Under the pieces are notes generated by a model. The model saw nothing but the letters and a program-made list of their open reading frames with translations. It was not told the DNA's origin and ran no database searches. Made by a program: the position numbers and the translations under genes. Below are positions 39,836-49,008 of a stretch of 64,000 nt of DNA, piece after piece. Location of the stretch: NCBI GenBank assembly GCA_027459485.1, contig DAIDIG010000003.1:124001-188000 (forward strand), in the 5' to 3' direction. The stretch's first letter is position 1; every line of letters starts with the position of its first letter. The DNA comes from Bdellovibrionales bacterium (GTDB lineage Bacteria > Bdellovibrionota > Bdellovibrionia > Bdellovibrionales > UBA1609).

Positions 39836-42559
39836 TCAATTGATATTCACTTTCGTTGATCCGTTCAAACCCGTTGTCGACGAAGCGCCGATCGAATCCA
39901 TCACACCCGCCGTAGCTGGCGCCATGTAGCAAAGATAAAAATTGCTTGGTGACGTTGCTGAAAAGGTGAGCGTGCCGGTGGAGCTCGTCGGCGTGCATGT
40001 GCACGAGGTCGTGCTTGTGGATGTGCAAAACAAACCGCCTGCAGTCGACGTCACCGTAACCGTAGTCGCAGCTAGCGGTGGCGTCGCATTGCCGTTTGAA
40101 TCGGCAATTTGAACGCCTATCGGCCCGATCATTGTCGAATGATATACCGAACCCGGCATATTGATTTGAATGCGATTCGGGCTGCCCGGCCCCCATGCCG
40201 TCGCGGCGAACGAGGCGTTGAGCAAACTCGCACCACCGACCGCCGGCGCAAGCGGTACGTTGGCCGTTGGCCCCGTATAGGAGAAATAGACATTCGCTTC
40301 TTCAACACCAGTCGAGGTTGAGGGCGCGTACGAACTCCCATTACTCGAAACGGCGACCGTGCAGTTCGAATCCGAATAATACGTCACGCCCGGCACACCC
40401 GGCCAGGTGATCGTCGGAGCCGTAGAAAATGTGTTCAGTAATTTATTTGAATCATACGCAAGCGCGACGAGCGGGTAACAAGCGTATTGAAAAATTGTCG
40501 GTGGCCCGAGAGCTAGCAAGCTTGTGGCATGACCGCCAGTCAGGGGGCCAGCCGCTATGTTTGCTGAAACTTGCAGGCCATAGGGCGAATTATCGATGGC
40601 ATCTGCGAACGATAGCGTGGCACTGCCAGAAGATATTAAGGCATACAAAATATAACCGCCGTTCAAATTGCTCGGCGAGCCCAAAGTTGCCCCCGACGTC
40701 AGCGGTAACGTGCACGAAGGGTTGGTGGATAAAGTCAAACTCCCACCGAAAGTAGCCGTAATATTTGAAGCCGATGGCGCCATCGTCGGTTGCCCTGTCG
40801 AATCGAGAGCCTGCAAAATGACGGGGGTGCACACGGCCTGTTCGATTGTGTCGACGCCGGGAACTGTCGCAGTCGATATGGCTGCGCCCGTCAAATCCGT
40901 GAGCTCAAATTGAACGGCCGGGCCGCCGCTTTGACCACCACCACCGCCGTTGTTACCGCCATCCCATTCAGCCGCACCGTGAAAGTATTGTTTAACAGAA
41001 CTCAGCATGCGATAGGGGCAACCAACAATCTGAAATTGGCCGGTTGAACTTTGAATCACGCTTGATAACAGTGGTGTGGAATAGTTCGTATCGGTCGTCA
41101 ATCCGTTGAGTGCACTGACCGGGCGCTCGACCAAAAATGTAAATGGCATGGGTAGCGACGTTAAAAGATCACAGGCGATACCATTTTCGGCGCGGTAATC
41201 TTGCATGTTCGACATACCTGCCGGCAATTGACGATAAAAGAAGTCGGTGCCATCGATACCAGTCGGGCTAGAACTCGAAGAAATTACACCGGGCAAATAC
41301 TGATATGTCAGCGTCGCGTAGGTACCAGAATAATTGACCGACAAGCTCGATGGCGAAGACCCCGAATACTTCGTCACATAAGGCCCATCGGTGTCGATCA
41401 CAGAGCTGCGGTTTAAAAGTTGGTTTTCGTCGAGCGAAATATAATTCGTGTACTGTTGCAAACTCGTCATGGAGCAAATGGAATTTGTCCCGCTAGGGTC
41501 GGAGATTGTACCCGAATCGGTTCCGTTACTGCTGCCATACATAGCCACCGGACCGCTTGTGCCACTCCAATAAACAGGAGTTAGGCCGTTCGTATCCTTA
41601 TAAGCTCCGATGAACTGTGAGCCCGTGCTGTTCCAATAACATGCCTTTTGAGTACTGACGCCAGGGCCGAAAAATCCAGCCACGACTGCAAGGCCACTCA
41701 TCGGCCCGCTGCACGGTGACCATGGCGTGCAACTATTGCCGCCTTGCGGAGTGTAAAGTGACCAAGTCAAATTCACAAAGTCGTAGGCAACAGAGCCCGT
41801 CGGCGCGACAGTGCCGCCCGAACCGAAACTTGCGGTGTCGACCGGACCGCCGAACATTGTCGTTTGGTTATTCAAATCGGTCGCGACATAAGTGAATGGA
41901 ATATCGGTTAGTGCAAATACGTTGAACCAGCCGCCGTAGATCTCCGTTCGATCGACAATCATCGCCGGCTTACCGGTCGGAGTGTAATACATGTTTATAT
42001 GCCCAGTGGGGCCGTAATCCGCGGCCGTTAAATATCGACCGGCGATCATGGCCTGAGCGGTGGATGTCCCCTGCAAGGTGGCATATATGCTGACGCTATC
42101 CGTGGCTGATCCGACGTCGGCGGTGACATCACCGTAGTAAAAAGTCATACCCCCCGTGTCGTCTTTAAAAACAAGAAGAGCTTGAAACAACCGTCCGGAG
42201 CCGTAGGGTACATTTACACTGAAATTGACCCCAGTTGCAGATGGCGCTATCGCACCTGCCATGTTACTCGCGTCCCAAATCATCACGACCGGTGCGGGCA
42301 AATCAGTCGACGTGACGTTGATCACCGCGTGAACGAGTTGAGGCGTACCCGACGTAGGCAACTGCTGCATAACCGGCCCCGGTAGACCATAGCGCTGCAA
42401 TGGCGACGAAGCCTGGCTTTGCAGTCGTGATTGAATGGCGCTTGGCAAGTTAATCGTGATCTGCGCCGTCTTACTACCGCTGCGGGAGCAGCCCATTAGA
42501 CCAAAAACAAAAGGTACAAACACGATCGTCGCGAGCAACGACACATATTTGTTCCACAT
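39836..42559 (-). CDS. Giant secreted lipoprotein with Ig-like repeats
   Basis: 907 aa after choosing ATG 42557-42559 (GGAGGGACGT upstream). The lipobox is L-M-G-C (Cys24). The N-terminal third has carbohydrate-binding-like beta-sandwich stretches; the second half holds repeats with Cys near the same positions: GGSLTLSTNPSCTLPL, PGVTYYSDSNCTVAV, and GGLFCTSTSTTSCTC. These phrases are like the FFSDSNCSQPL domain in the split lipoprotein at 11565-14321. The protein is rich in Ser, Thr and Gly, as usual for surface-exposed proteins. It is followed by a hairpin terminator and preceded by the membrane-anchored HTH gene. The function is unknown. Confidence 0.8.
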   Translation of the reverse strand: MWNKYVSLLATIVFVPFVFGLMGCSRSGSKTAQITINLPSAIQSRLQSQASSPLQRYGLPGPVMQQLPTSGTPQLVHAVINVTSTDLPAPVVMIWDASNMAGAIAPSATGVNFSVNVPYGSGRLFQALLVFKDDTGGMTFYYGDVTADVGSATDSVSIYATLQGTSTAQAMIAGRYLTAADYGPTGHINMYYTPTGKPAMIVDRTEIYGGWFNVFALTDIPFTYVATDLNNQTTMFGGPVDTASFGSGGTVAPTGSVAYDFVNLTWSLYTPQGGNSCTPWSPCSGPMSGLAVVAGFFGPGVSTQKACYWNSTGSQFIGAYKDTNGLTPVYWSGTSGPVAMYGSSNGTDSGTISDPSGTNSICSMTSLQQYTNYISLDENQLLNRSSVIDTDGPYVTKYSGSSPSSLSVNYSGTYATLTYQYLPGVISSSSSPTGIDGTDFFYRQLPAGMSNMQDYRAENGIACDLLTSLPMPFTFLVERPVSALNGLTTDTNYSTPLLSSVIQSSTGQFQIVGCPYRMLSSVKQYFHGAAEWDGGNNGGGGGQSGGPAVQFELTDLTGAAISTATVPGVDTIEQAVCTPVILQALDSTGQPTMAPSASNITATFGGSLTLSTNPSCTLPLTSGATLGSPSNLNGGYILYALISSGSATLSFADAIDNSPYGLQVSANIAAGPLTGGHATSLLALGPPTIFQYACYPLVALAYDSNKLLNTFSTAPTITWPGVPGVTYYSDSNCTVAVSSNGSSYAPSTSTGVEEANVYFSYTGPTANVPLAPAVGGASLLNASFAATAWGPGSPNRIQINMPGSVYHSTMIGPIGVQIADSNGNATPPLAATTVTVTSTAGGLFCTSTSTTSCTCTPTSSTGTLTFSATSPSNFYLCYMAPATAGVMDSIGASSTTGLNGSTKVNIN

Positions 42560-42640
42560 ACGTCCCTCCGCCGGTTCAACGGCCACATTATGTCTTTATA
42601 AACAATCGGCTTTATAGGATTGGGACTTTAGTCAAAACGC

Positions 42641-42672
42641 GTACCAGAATAAGATTCGTACCGCTCTGGTAC
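42641..42672 (-). terminator. Hairpin after the membrane-anchored HTH gene
   Basis: Perfect 8-bp arms GTACCAGA (42641-42648) and TCTGGTAC (42665-42672). The second arm touches the stop codon of the minus-strand gene ending at 42672; on that strand the hairpin is followed by GCGTTTTGAC, so the U-run is short. It may terminate the gene or protect the mRNA end. Confidence 0.5.
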
Positions 42673-43067
42673 TAAGAAATTTTGGTCAGCAAATAGAGGA
42701 TGGCAAGTGTATTGAGAAGAAGCACGAACTTCCAACCCAAAGAAATCGCTTCATTGCGAGTCACGTGAACGGGCGAACTTGGCCCCTCGATTCCAGCATC
42801 CTTCGTAGCCGGACCGGCTAAAATTCCATCCGCGCTAGCACGCTTTTGCTCCAACATTGTGACCAATGACTTGTAGCTGCGAAGCGGAGCTCGATCTTGA
42901 CCGCCGGCCGTCCAACGACTCCAGGCCGAGGGGTCAACAAATAGCCGCTCACAGATTTGCCGACGCGAAAGACCCAATTCTTCGCGAATCGATTCGAGAG
43001 ATCCGTAACGACGACGCAAATCCGCGAGCTCCGCGCTGGCATTCGTGTTTGTGGTCACTGCATTCAT
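42672..43067 (-). CDS. Membrane-anchored helix-turn-helix protein
   Basis: 131 aa. The N-terminal half carries a helix-turn-helix (SLESIREELGLSRRQICERLFVDPSAWSRWTAG, residues about 22-55) and a Gln/Arg-rich helix. A Pro/Ser linker follows, and the last 25 residues are one transmembrane helix (SLGWKFVLLLNTLAILYLLTKI). A DNA-binding domain tethered to the inner membrane recalls ToxR/CadC-type regulators, but without a periplasmic sensor domain. It is transcribed divergently from the diheme beta-barrel gene, and the 156-bp space holds repeated operator-like sites, so control of that neighbour and of itself is plausible. Confidence 0.75.
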   Translation of the reverse strand: MNAVTTNTNASAELADLRRRYGSLESIREELGLSRRQICERLFVDPSAWSRWTAGGQDRAPLRSYKSLVTMLEQKRASADGILAGPATKDAGIEGPSSPVHVTRNEAISLGWKFVLLLNTLAILYLLTKIS

Positions 43068-43079
43068 TTGCTTTTAGGG

Positions 43080-43150
43080 TATTGCGCCTCATTGTGAAAC
43101 ACAATTTCGCTTCAAAAAACTCGACCATAGTCGCGTTGTGAAGCGCAATA
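43080..43150. promoter_or_regulatory. Operator-like inverted and dyad sites in the divergent promoter region
   Basis: A long-range inverted repeat pairs TATTGCGC (43080-43087) with GCGCAATA (43143-43150). Inside it lies a perfect dyad ATTGTG-AAA-CACAAT (43091-43105), and a similar half-degenerate site GTTGTGAAGCGCAAT overlaps the right arm. The sites lie between the HTH gene (start 43067, minus) and the diheme protein gene (start 43224, plus). Confidence 0.5.
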
Positions 43151-43223
43151 ATGATTGACGAAATTTGCCTAACCCCTCAATATCGCGTCAATTCCGTCAC
43201 AATCGGCGCAAGGGGGGAGATTC

Positions 43224-44795
43224 GTGCGCAGTGGTATAACCGTTTTATTTCTAATCACTTTATTTAGTGGCGTCAGCGCCCGACCTGAGCCGTGGCTTTC
43301 GAATCGTTTCGCCCAAAACTGTGCCGCTTGTCATAGCCCCGCGCGACGAAATGTCATCCCCGCCCAACGACGATGCACCCTTTCATGTCAGGGCTGTCAC
43401 GTGAGCCCAATGGGCGGCGGCATGCGTAGTTCATACGGAATGTGGAATGAAGATCGCTGGTTGAGATCGTTCAAAACTAATTTCTTTCGCAATAAAGGCA
43501 CACCCGCACCGATGCGCGACCAGGCGTATGCCAACGAACCGGCCCACTTCAATCGCAACAACGTCGTCCAGCGCCGACGTGGCCGGCCACCGCTCGACTA
43601 TCGTAAACTCGCCCGTTACGGCGCAAACCTTGTCGTATTACCAGGGCTAGATTACAACCCCAAAGATTACGACCGGCATGACCGCCAAGAGTTCATTACA
43701 ACACAGAACAATACCGAGTTTCTAGCCCGTGTTACGGCCGACGACCCGTACCGCGAAGAACATGAAAACAAAGTATTTGCCGATTTCGACGCACGGTACT
43801 TTTACCTGAACGGCAAATTTCAAGGCAACGGGACAAAAACGGGCAACAAATCCTACACCGGCCCGATGGCCATGAACATCGGCGTTCGCTATCGGCCCGT
43901 CCCCGATCATGTGCAATTCGTATTTGAAGATCAGTACTACAACGCAGCCGTGCAATCGAGTCAATACAGCACGATCGATAATTTCGTGACCGGCGGCGTG
44001 ACCCCGCGCTCGGCCTATGTCTTGATCGATGATTTGCCTTACGCAAGCTATGTAATGGCAGGGCTCTACAAACCCATGTTTGGCTATGAAACGCCCGACC
44101 ATACGTCGCTACTTAACACCCTGCTGTTTGCGAACAATTCGACAACTGGCGGTGACACCTTCGACGAAGACAGCTTTCGCTCGGCCACAGCACTCTACAA
44201 GGCTGTCACGATTGGTTCGTCGCCAAACGTTCCTTTCATTAACATCAGTTACATCATGCCGATGGATCAACTCAGCCCCGCATTGGGCTGGTATCAAGAT
44301 ACCGGTATCGACGTCACAACAGGGCTCAGGTTTGTCACCATGGGCGCTTCGATTATGTTTTCATACTGGGATACCAAAGGCCCCGAAGTACAAAATGGTC
44401 CGAGCTTAGAGAATAGAATGTATGGTGTGACCGGCGGTATAGACATCCCGGATGTGATTTTTCATCGCAACCATGATCTGATCGCCAACGTCGATTTCTC
44501 TGATATCAAACGCGAGTTTTCACCCGGCGCCTTCGATAGCGGCAGCGTTCAAACCTTTGATTTTAAATACCGCTTATGGCGAGAAATGTACGGCGAATTC
44601 ACTTACGCATCGTCGAACGTGGCCCGCAATATGAAAGCCGGCAGCGCTTATGAATCGGATTACGGGATTCGCTCGTTTTTACTGCCCGGCATGGACGTCG
44701 AGCTCTTAGTTTCATCGCGTGACGATAGCGACACAGTCGACAATTTTCAGACTAAAATGACGATGACTGAAGCTCAGCTTCATTTGTATTTTTAA
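43224..44795 (+). CDS. Outer-membrane beta-barrel protein with N-terminal diheme cytochrome domain
   Basis: 523 aa with GTG start (GGGGGGAGATTC upstream) and a signal peptide ending in VSA-RPE. Two c-type heme motifs come first: Cys33-Ala-Ala-Cys36-His37 and Cys55-Gln-Gly-Cys58-His59. The following 430 residues have many alternating beta strands with Tyr/Phe girdles (FADFDARYFYLNGKF, YRPVPDHVQFVFEDQYYN, FDFKYRLWREMYGEFTYAS) and end in TEAQLHLYF, whose terminal Phe is the usual barrel-end signal. Cytochrome and porin are separate proteins in MtrAB-type conduits; here they appear fused. Electron transfer to the surface is possible but unproved. Confidence 0.8.
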   Translation: MRSGITVLFLITLFSGVSARPEPWLSNRFAQNCAACHSPARRNVIPAQRRCTLSCQGCHVSPMGGGMRSSYGMWNEDRWLRSFKTNFFRNKGTPAPMRDQAYANEPAHFNRNNVVQRRRGRPPLDYRKLARYGANLVVLPGLDYNPKDYDRHDRQEFITTQNNTEFLARVTADDPYREEHENKVFADFDARYFYLNGKFQGNGTKTGNKSYTGPMAMNIGVRYRPVPDHVQFVFEDQYYNAAVQSSQYSTIDNFVTGGVTPRSAYVLIDDLPYASYVMAGLYKPMFGYETPDHTSLLNTLLFANNSTTGGDTFDEDSFRSATALYKAVTIGSSPNVPFINISYIMPMDQLSPALGWYQDTGIDVTTGLRFVTMGASIMFSYWDTKGPEVQNGPSLENRMYGVTGGIDIPDVIFHRNHDLIANVDFSDIKREFSPGAFDSGSVQTFDFKYRLWREMYGEFTYASSNVARNMKAGSAYESDYGIRSFLLPGMDVELLVSSRDDSDTVDNFQTKMTMTEAQLHLYF

Positions 44796-44803
44796 TTGTC
44801 ACA

Positions 44804-44883
44804 TGTCAGAAAATAGAACACGGCCTCGAGAAGGCCGCCAACTGGTTGTCACCCATTGAGAATCCGGCCATTTTCTACTGACA
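44804..44883. repeat. Large nested stem-loop in the spacer after the diheme barrel gene
   Basis: Outer arms TGTCAG (44804-44809) and CTGACA (44878-44883), continued inward by AAAAT / ATTTT, enclose an inner hairpin CGGCCT (44821-44826) / AGGCCG (44832-44837). It follows the stop at 44795 and may serve as terminator or as an RNA element ahead of the next gene. Confidence 0.5.
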
Positions 44884-44952
44884 CAAAAATTGCATAAAAA
44901 TACTCGTAGGGGTTCGCACTTCACTATCGGTGCGATCGCGCGAGGGGCTCAC

Positions 44953-45411
44953 GTGGCGTATCAATATGAGACACGGCGGTATTTTAAGTCTTCGGATCGC
45001 GTTTTTTGGCGATCGCTCGTCTTTATTTTAGCGTCGATGATTTTTTGCGCTCTCGTCTATACTTGGAGCAGCACACAGGTCCATGCCGATCAGAAATCTC
45101 ATTCATCGACGGCAGCTCAAATAGGAACCGATCACCTGACCGCCGCCGTCGAAAAATCGTCGACCGAAACCAGCATCCCGCACCTGCAGGCTCTTATGAA
45201 GCGAATTAAACTCGCGCGTGAGCATCACACCCGGGATCGCGCGGCAGAGTCGGAACTAAAAACCGTCGTAATGTTACTGACTGAAAATTTCAATGCAATG
45301 AACCGCAAAATGCCAGAAAACCCTCTTTACAACGGTAAAATATCGAATATAAAAGCGCCACCCGTTAAAACGAGTAAGCCAGATCCGACTCACCCTCCAA
45401 CGACAAAATGA
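44953..45411 (+). CDS. Single-pass membrane protein of unknown function
   Basis: 152 aa, with GTG start at 44953 favoured because GAGGGG lies 5 nt upstream; a TTG start 21 codons earlier lacks a ribosome site. A short basic cytoplasmic tail (YQYETRRYFKSSDR) precedes one transmembrane helix (SLVFILASMIFCALVYTW, about 22-40). The periplasmic part is polar, Ser/Thr-rich, with a helix (LQALMKRIKLAREHHTRDRAAESELKTVVMLL) and ends in a Pro/Lys-rich tail. The C terminus is read in a 47-bp overlap with the convergent barrel gene. I do not recognise a family; it may be a membrane-envelope linker. Confidence 0.6.
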   Translation: MAYQYETRRYFKSSDRVFWRSLVFILASMIFCALVYTWSSTQVHADQKSHSSTAAQIGTDHLTAAVEKSSTETSIPHLQALMKRIKLAREHHTRDRAAESELKTVVMLLTENFNAMNRKMPENPLYNGKISNIKAPPVKTSKPDPTHPPTTK

Positions 45412-46225
45412 TTGGACTGATGCTGGTGTTGATACCCATTCTCAACGCCGGCTCAAGTGACCAGTGCGGCGACAATCGCCATTGATAATCAAACCCTGTG
45501 CTCAATACGAAAAAACCGCCTAATTGAAGAGCACTCGTATCGAGCGGCGCCCCTGAAATTGTTGTCAAACTGACGTGCTGACCTTGAGAATACTCCGCCT
45601 GCATATCCACGCGAAAATGCGTCCACCCAGCAGGAGTGTACCGAAGTCCGGCCAAAACTCCGAAAAAACTTTGCACAATGCTATACTCAGATGTAGCGGG
45701 GATGTCTTGCTCGATAACTGACCCCGAAACGTTCACGGTTCGCTGAACAAAACCGAATCGAAATCGCCAATTATTAGACATTTTGTACGAGGCTCCGAGC
45801 GCATAAAAAAATGCCGAGCCTGAAAACGGCGAAATCGTGTAAGTCGCGTTTAAATTCGTCGTCACCGAGCGCGGCGGTTCGTAAATGAATGAATAAATGG
45901 GGCCCGCCCACACGGCCCACCGGTCGCTTTCGTACTTCTGTTTCAACCAGCCCTGATAATCTGACTCTAAAATATACGCGAGCCTTCGAGTCTGCTTAGC
46001 TGCTGGCAGAATCAAAACGTGACGAAACCCCATGATCGGGTTTGAACTGACGTAAATTTGAGCTCCAGGCTCGAGCTGATCATCACTGATGCTTTCAAAT
46101 GACGGCCGCGAATAGAGCGCGGTTTCTTCAGGCACCGTCCATCGCTCGGATGCCTGAGCCCAAGAACACGCGAAAATCATCGAAATGACGAGAAAAATCC
46201 CAGGGATGTTCAATTTCAGGCGCAT
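45365..46225 (-). CDS. Envelope protein with SH3-like N-terminus and outer-membrane barrel
   Basis: 286 aa. The start ATG at 46225 begins a clean signal peptide (MRLKLNIPGIFLVISMIFAC). Residues about 25-90 (RWTVPEETALYSRPSFESISDDQLEPGAQIYVSS) resemble a bacterial SH3 fold that ends in GWLKQKYESD. The rest is built of amphipathic strands (WAVWAGPIYSFIY, NWRFRFGFVQRTV, FRVDMQAEYSQG, GGFFVLSTGFDYQWRLSPHW) and ends in SDLAYSF, a typical barrel end with terminal Phe. An outer-membrane location with a peptidoglycan-facing SH3 is likely. It is divergent from yceD and convergent with the single-pass protein gene. Confidence 0.75.
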   Translation of the reverse strand: MRLKLNIPGIFLVISMIFACSWAQASERWTVPEETALYSRPSFESISDDQLEPGAQIYVSSNPIMGFRHVLILPAAKQTRRLAYILESDYQGWLKQKYESDRWAVWAGPIYSFIYEPPRSVTTNLNATYTISPFSGSAFFYALGASYKMSNNWRFRFGFVQRTVNVSGSVIEQDIPATSEYSIVQSFFGVLAGLRYTPAGWTHFRVDMQAEYSQGQHVSLTTISGAPLDTSALQLGGFFVLSTGFDYQWRLSPHWSLEPALRMGINTSISPIILSLEGESDLAYSF

Positions 46226-46305
46226 ACAATTATTCTGCAAGTCGAACACAACCAATGACAACGGACATTGACACTACGAAAATCATGACATAGGGTGCCA
46301 AAATC

Positions 46306-46845
46306 ATGAAACAGTCGACTGAACGGACCACCATCAATCTCAAACAATTGCCTGAAAATGGCGAACAATTTCAGTTTGATGCGGCCCACGCCGGCCTCCA
46401 TTCTCGTCTCGCCGACTTGATTGGCGAGCGCACTTACCACGTCGATTTGACAGTGCGGCCTCAGGGCAACGTGTTCGAAATCGTCGGTGAAATCACGACA
46501 GAGATGGACCGCGTCTGTTCGCACTGCGGGCGCGACTTGACGGTGCCCATTCGCGATGAATTTAACGAGCTAATTGTTGTGCTAAATGAGCGACCGCGAG
46601 CCGGCCATTCGGGCCACACCGGGTCGCTGCTTGAAGGCCCTGCATGCAATTACGTAACCGGCTATGAGTTCGACCTTGCTGAGTTCATTCATGAACACAT
46701 TGCGCTGGCCGAGCCTGCTCTGCCACTATGCCAGCGTGCGGACTGTGACGACGTATTCAAACGCGCGAGCGTCCAGGCAAAAAATCCAATTGATTTTAAT
46801 CCGCTTTTAAGAGACAACAGTTCGTCCAAAAAGTTGAGAGGTTGA
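46306..46845 (+). CDS. yceD: YceD/DUF177 protein, first gene of the fatty-acid operon
   Basis: 179 aa. Signatures of DUF177: INLKQLPENGEQFQF, DRVCSHCGRDLTVPI (the Cys-x2-Cys pair), YEFDLAEFIHEHIALAEPALPLC and the closing Cys-x4-Cys region, so four Cys in two pairs are in place. YceD precedes rpmF in most bacteria and is linked to ribosome or 23S rRNA processing. A perfect TTGACA (46268-46273) lies 17 bp before TAGGGT (46291-46296), a weak -10 box; transcription from it would be nearly leaderless. It reads on into rpmF after 3 nt. Confidence 0.93.
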   Translation: MKQSTERTTINLKQLPENGEQFQFDAAHAGLHSRLADLIGERTYHVDLTVRPQGNVFEIVGEITTEMDRVCSHCGRDLTVPIRDEFNELIVVLNERPRAGHSGHTGSLLEGPACNYVTGYEFDLAEFIHEHIALAEPALPLCQRADCDDVFKRASVQAKNPIDFNPLLRDNSSSKKLRG

Positions 46846-46848
46846 TGT

Positions 46849-47031
46849 ATGCCGACACCAAAGAAAAAAACCACGCGATCTCGCCGGGATATGCGCCGTT
46901 CTCATGATGCTGTAACAGCTCCGACTGTCATGAATTGCCCCAATTGCGGATCGTTGAAATTACCGCATTATGTGTGCTCGTCTTGTGGTTATTATGACGG
47001 CCGCGAAATCGTCGCGACCACCCAGCAGTAA
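46849..47031 (+). CDS. rpmF: Ribosomal protein bL32
   Basis: 60 aa. [20 protein letters not shown] is the standard L32 start, and [27 protein letters not shown] contains the two CxxC pairs of zinc-binding L32 forms. Directly downstream of yceD and 3 nt upstream of fabH, as in the common yceD-rpmF-(plsX)-fabH arrangement, though plsX is missing here. Confidence 0.98.
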   Translation: MPTPKKKTTRSRRDMRRSHDAVTAPTVMNCPNCGSLKLPHYVCSSCGYYDGREIVATTQQ

Positions 47032-47034
47032 AAA

Positions 47035-48030
47035 ATGGCCGCCCAGTACGCGACACGGATTGCCGGTACCGGCTCCTATTTGCCTGAGCGAGAACTGACC
47101 AATTTTGATCTCGAAAAAATGGTTGAGACCAGTGACGACTGGATCGTCGAGCGGACGGGTATTCGCTCCCGCCGAATGGCCGCTGACAACCAAGTGACGA
47201 CCGATCTCGCTTTTAATGCAGCAAAAAATGCTCTTGAAATGGCTAACCTTCAGCCGCGCGATTTAGATGGCATTATTTTCGCTACCGTTTCACCTGATCA
47301 GCTGATGCCCAATTCTGCGTGCATCCTTCAACGCAAGCTTGGCGCCCGCGACATTATGGCGCTCGATATTTCGGCCGCGTGCTCCGGTTTTTTGTACGCG
47401 CTCTCGATCGCCAACGACATGATTGTGGCCGGCTCTCACAAAACAATGCTCGTGATCGGCGCCGAAGTGCTTACTAGACTGGTCAATTTTAAAGATCGCG
47501 ACACTTGTGTATTGTTCGGAGATGCTGCGGGAGCGGTCGTCGCCACCCGCGCCGCTGAGAACGACACGTCAAGAATTTACTCGCACCATTTGCATGCCGA
47601 CGGCACGCTGGGCGAACTTTTCGAATTTAAAATGGGCGGCTCTGCTCACCCTTACAGTCATGAAAACCTCGACAAAGGGCTACACTGGATGCGCATGAAG
47701 GGCCGCGAAATATTCAAACACGCCGTGCGCACCATGAGCCAGAGTTGCAGCGAAGCGCTCGAACATAACAAGATGAGCGGCAACGATGTCGACTGGGTCA
47801 TTCCGCACCAGGCGAATATCCGCATCATCGAAGGTGTGGCGAAACATTTCGGCATATCCATGTCGAAAGTTGTTCTTGAAATTGAGCGCATGGGCAACAC
47901 GTCCGCGGCGACGATACCGGTCGCGCTGGATCGCGCTGTACGCGACGGCCGCATTCAACGCGGGCAAAACGTATTACTGACAGCCTTCGGCGCCGGCATC
48001 ACCAGTGGCTCTCTCCTGATGAGGTATTAA
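47035..48030 (+). CDS. fabH: 3-oxoacyl-ACP synthase III
   Basis: 331 aa. The catalytic triad can be read as Cys in ISAACSGFLYALSIAND, His in PHQANIRIIEGV, and Asn in RMGNTSAATIPVALD. Start motif RIAGTGSYLPERELTN is canonical. FabH condenses acetyl-CoA or another short acyl-CoA with malonyl-ACP to begin fatty acid synthesis. It follows rpmF after 3 nt; plsX normally sits between them. The gene is followed by fabD after 6 nt. No unusual substitutions were noticed in the active site. Confidence 0.98.
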   Translation: MAAQYATRIAGTGSYLPERELTNFDLEKMVETSDDWIVERTGIRSRRMAADNQVTTDLAFNAAKNALEMANLQPRDLDGIIFATVSPDQLMPNSACILQRKLGARDIMALDISAACSGFLYALSIANDMIVAGSHKTMLVIGAEVLTRLVNFKDRDTCVLFGDAAGAVVATRAAENDTSRIYSHHLHADGTLGELFEFKMGGSAHPYSHENLDKGLHWMRMKGREIFKHAVRTMSQSCSEALEHNKMSGNDVDWVIPHQANIRIIEGVAKHFGISMSKVVLEIERMGNTSAATIPVALDRAVRDGRIQRGQNVLLTAFGAGITSGSLLMRY

Positions 48031-48036
48031 CAAACG

Positions 48037-49008
48037 ATGATTGCGATCGGAGCGATTTTTCCAGGCCAGGGCTCGCAACATGTCGGCATGGGTCGCTTTC
48101 TAGTCGAGAATTTTAAACAGGCCGCCGACCGTTTCGATGAAGCGAGTGAATTGCTTCATATCGACTGTCGCAAACTCTGTTTTTCAGGCAGTGAATCCGA
48201 TCTTCAACTGACCGAAAATACCCAACCCCTGTTGGTGCTTGTCTCGGTCGCAACTTACGAAGCTCTTCGCGAAGCGTGCGGATTTGAGTGCGCAACCTAT
48301 GCCGGCCATTCTGTCGGCGAATACTCGGCTCTCGTTTGCGCTGGCTCACTTTCATTTGCTGATGCCGTTCAAGCCGTACGCATCCGCGGTCGGGCCATGC
48401 AATCAGCATCACCGCCGGGCGAAGGTGGCATGTGTGCGGTAATCGGCCTTGACGAGACTCACGTGCGCGAAATGTGCGCTTGGGTCGAAACAGAAAGCGG
48501 TCACAAACCGCTATCCCCGGCCAATTTCAATGCGCCCGGCCAAGTGGTTGTAAGCGGACGCCAAACGGCCATCGAATGGATGATCGCGAACTTCAAGCGC
48601 GAGGTGGTCTTTCCGAATACGGCCGCACGGGTCAAATTCATTCCGCTAAAAGTCTCGGCGCCTTTTCATTGTTCACTGATGGCATCGGCCGAAGCGAAAA
48701 TGCGTGAAGTTTTAACCGGCGTTACATTTCAACCTGCCGCACAACCGGTCGTACAAAATTTTTCAGCCCAAAAGAATCGTGAACCCAACGCTTTGCGTGA
48801 ACAGTTAATCCGCCAAGTGTCGGCGCCGGTCCTATGGGTAGAATGCATGCGAACAATGCAGAGCTCTGGGGTCAGCCAATTCGTCGAATGCGGGCCTGGT
48901 CGCGTTCTCTCTGGTTTAGCCAAGAAGATTGACCCCGAAAAAATAAACGTATGGAATATCAACTCGCTTGAAGACATCCATGCAATTGAAGCGGGCTTAA
49001 AGAGTTAA
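48037..49008 (+). CDS. fabD: Malonyl-CoA:ACP transacylase
   Basis: 323 aa with the signatures AIFPGQGSQHVGMG at the N terminus, the nucleophile loop YAGHSVGEYSALV (Gly-His-Ser-x-Gly), the second active-site His in KVSAPFHCSLM, and the closing FVECGPGRVLSGL. FabD loads malonate onto acyl-carrier protein. Its stop TAA is directly followed by the fabG start, so the two are translated as a pair in the fab operon. Confidence 0.98.
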   Translation: MIAIGAIFPGQGSQHVGMGRFLVENFKQAADRFDEASELLHIDCRKLCFSGSESDLQLTENTQPLLVLVSVATYEALREACGFECATYAGHSVGEYSALVCAGSLSFADAVQAVRIRGRAMQSASPPGEGGMCAVIGLDETHVREMCAWVETESGHKPLSPANFNAPGQVVVSGRQTAIEWMIANFKREVVFPNTAARVKFIPLKVSAPFHCSLMASAEAKMREVLTGVTFQPAAQPVVQNFSAQKNREPNALREQLIRQVSAPVLWVECMRTMQSSGVSQFVECGPGRVLSGLAKKIDPEKINVWNINSLEDIHAIEAGLKS

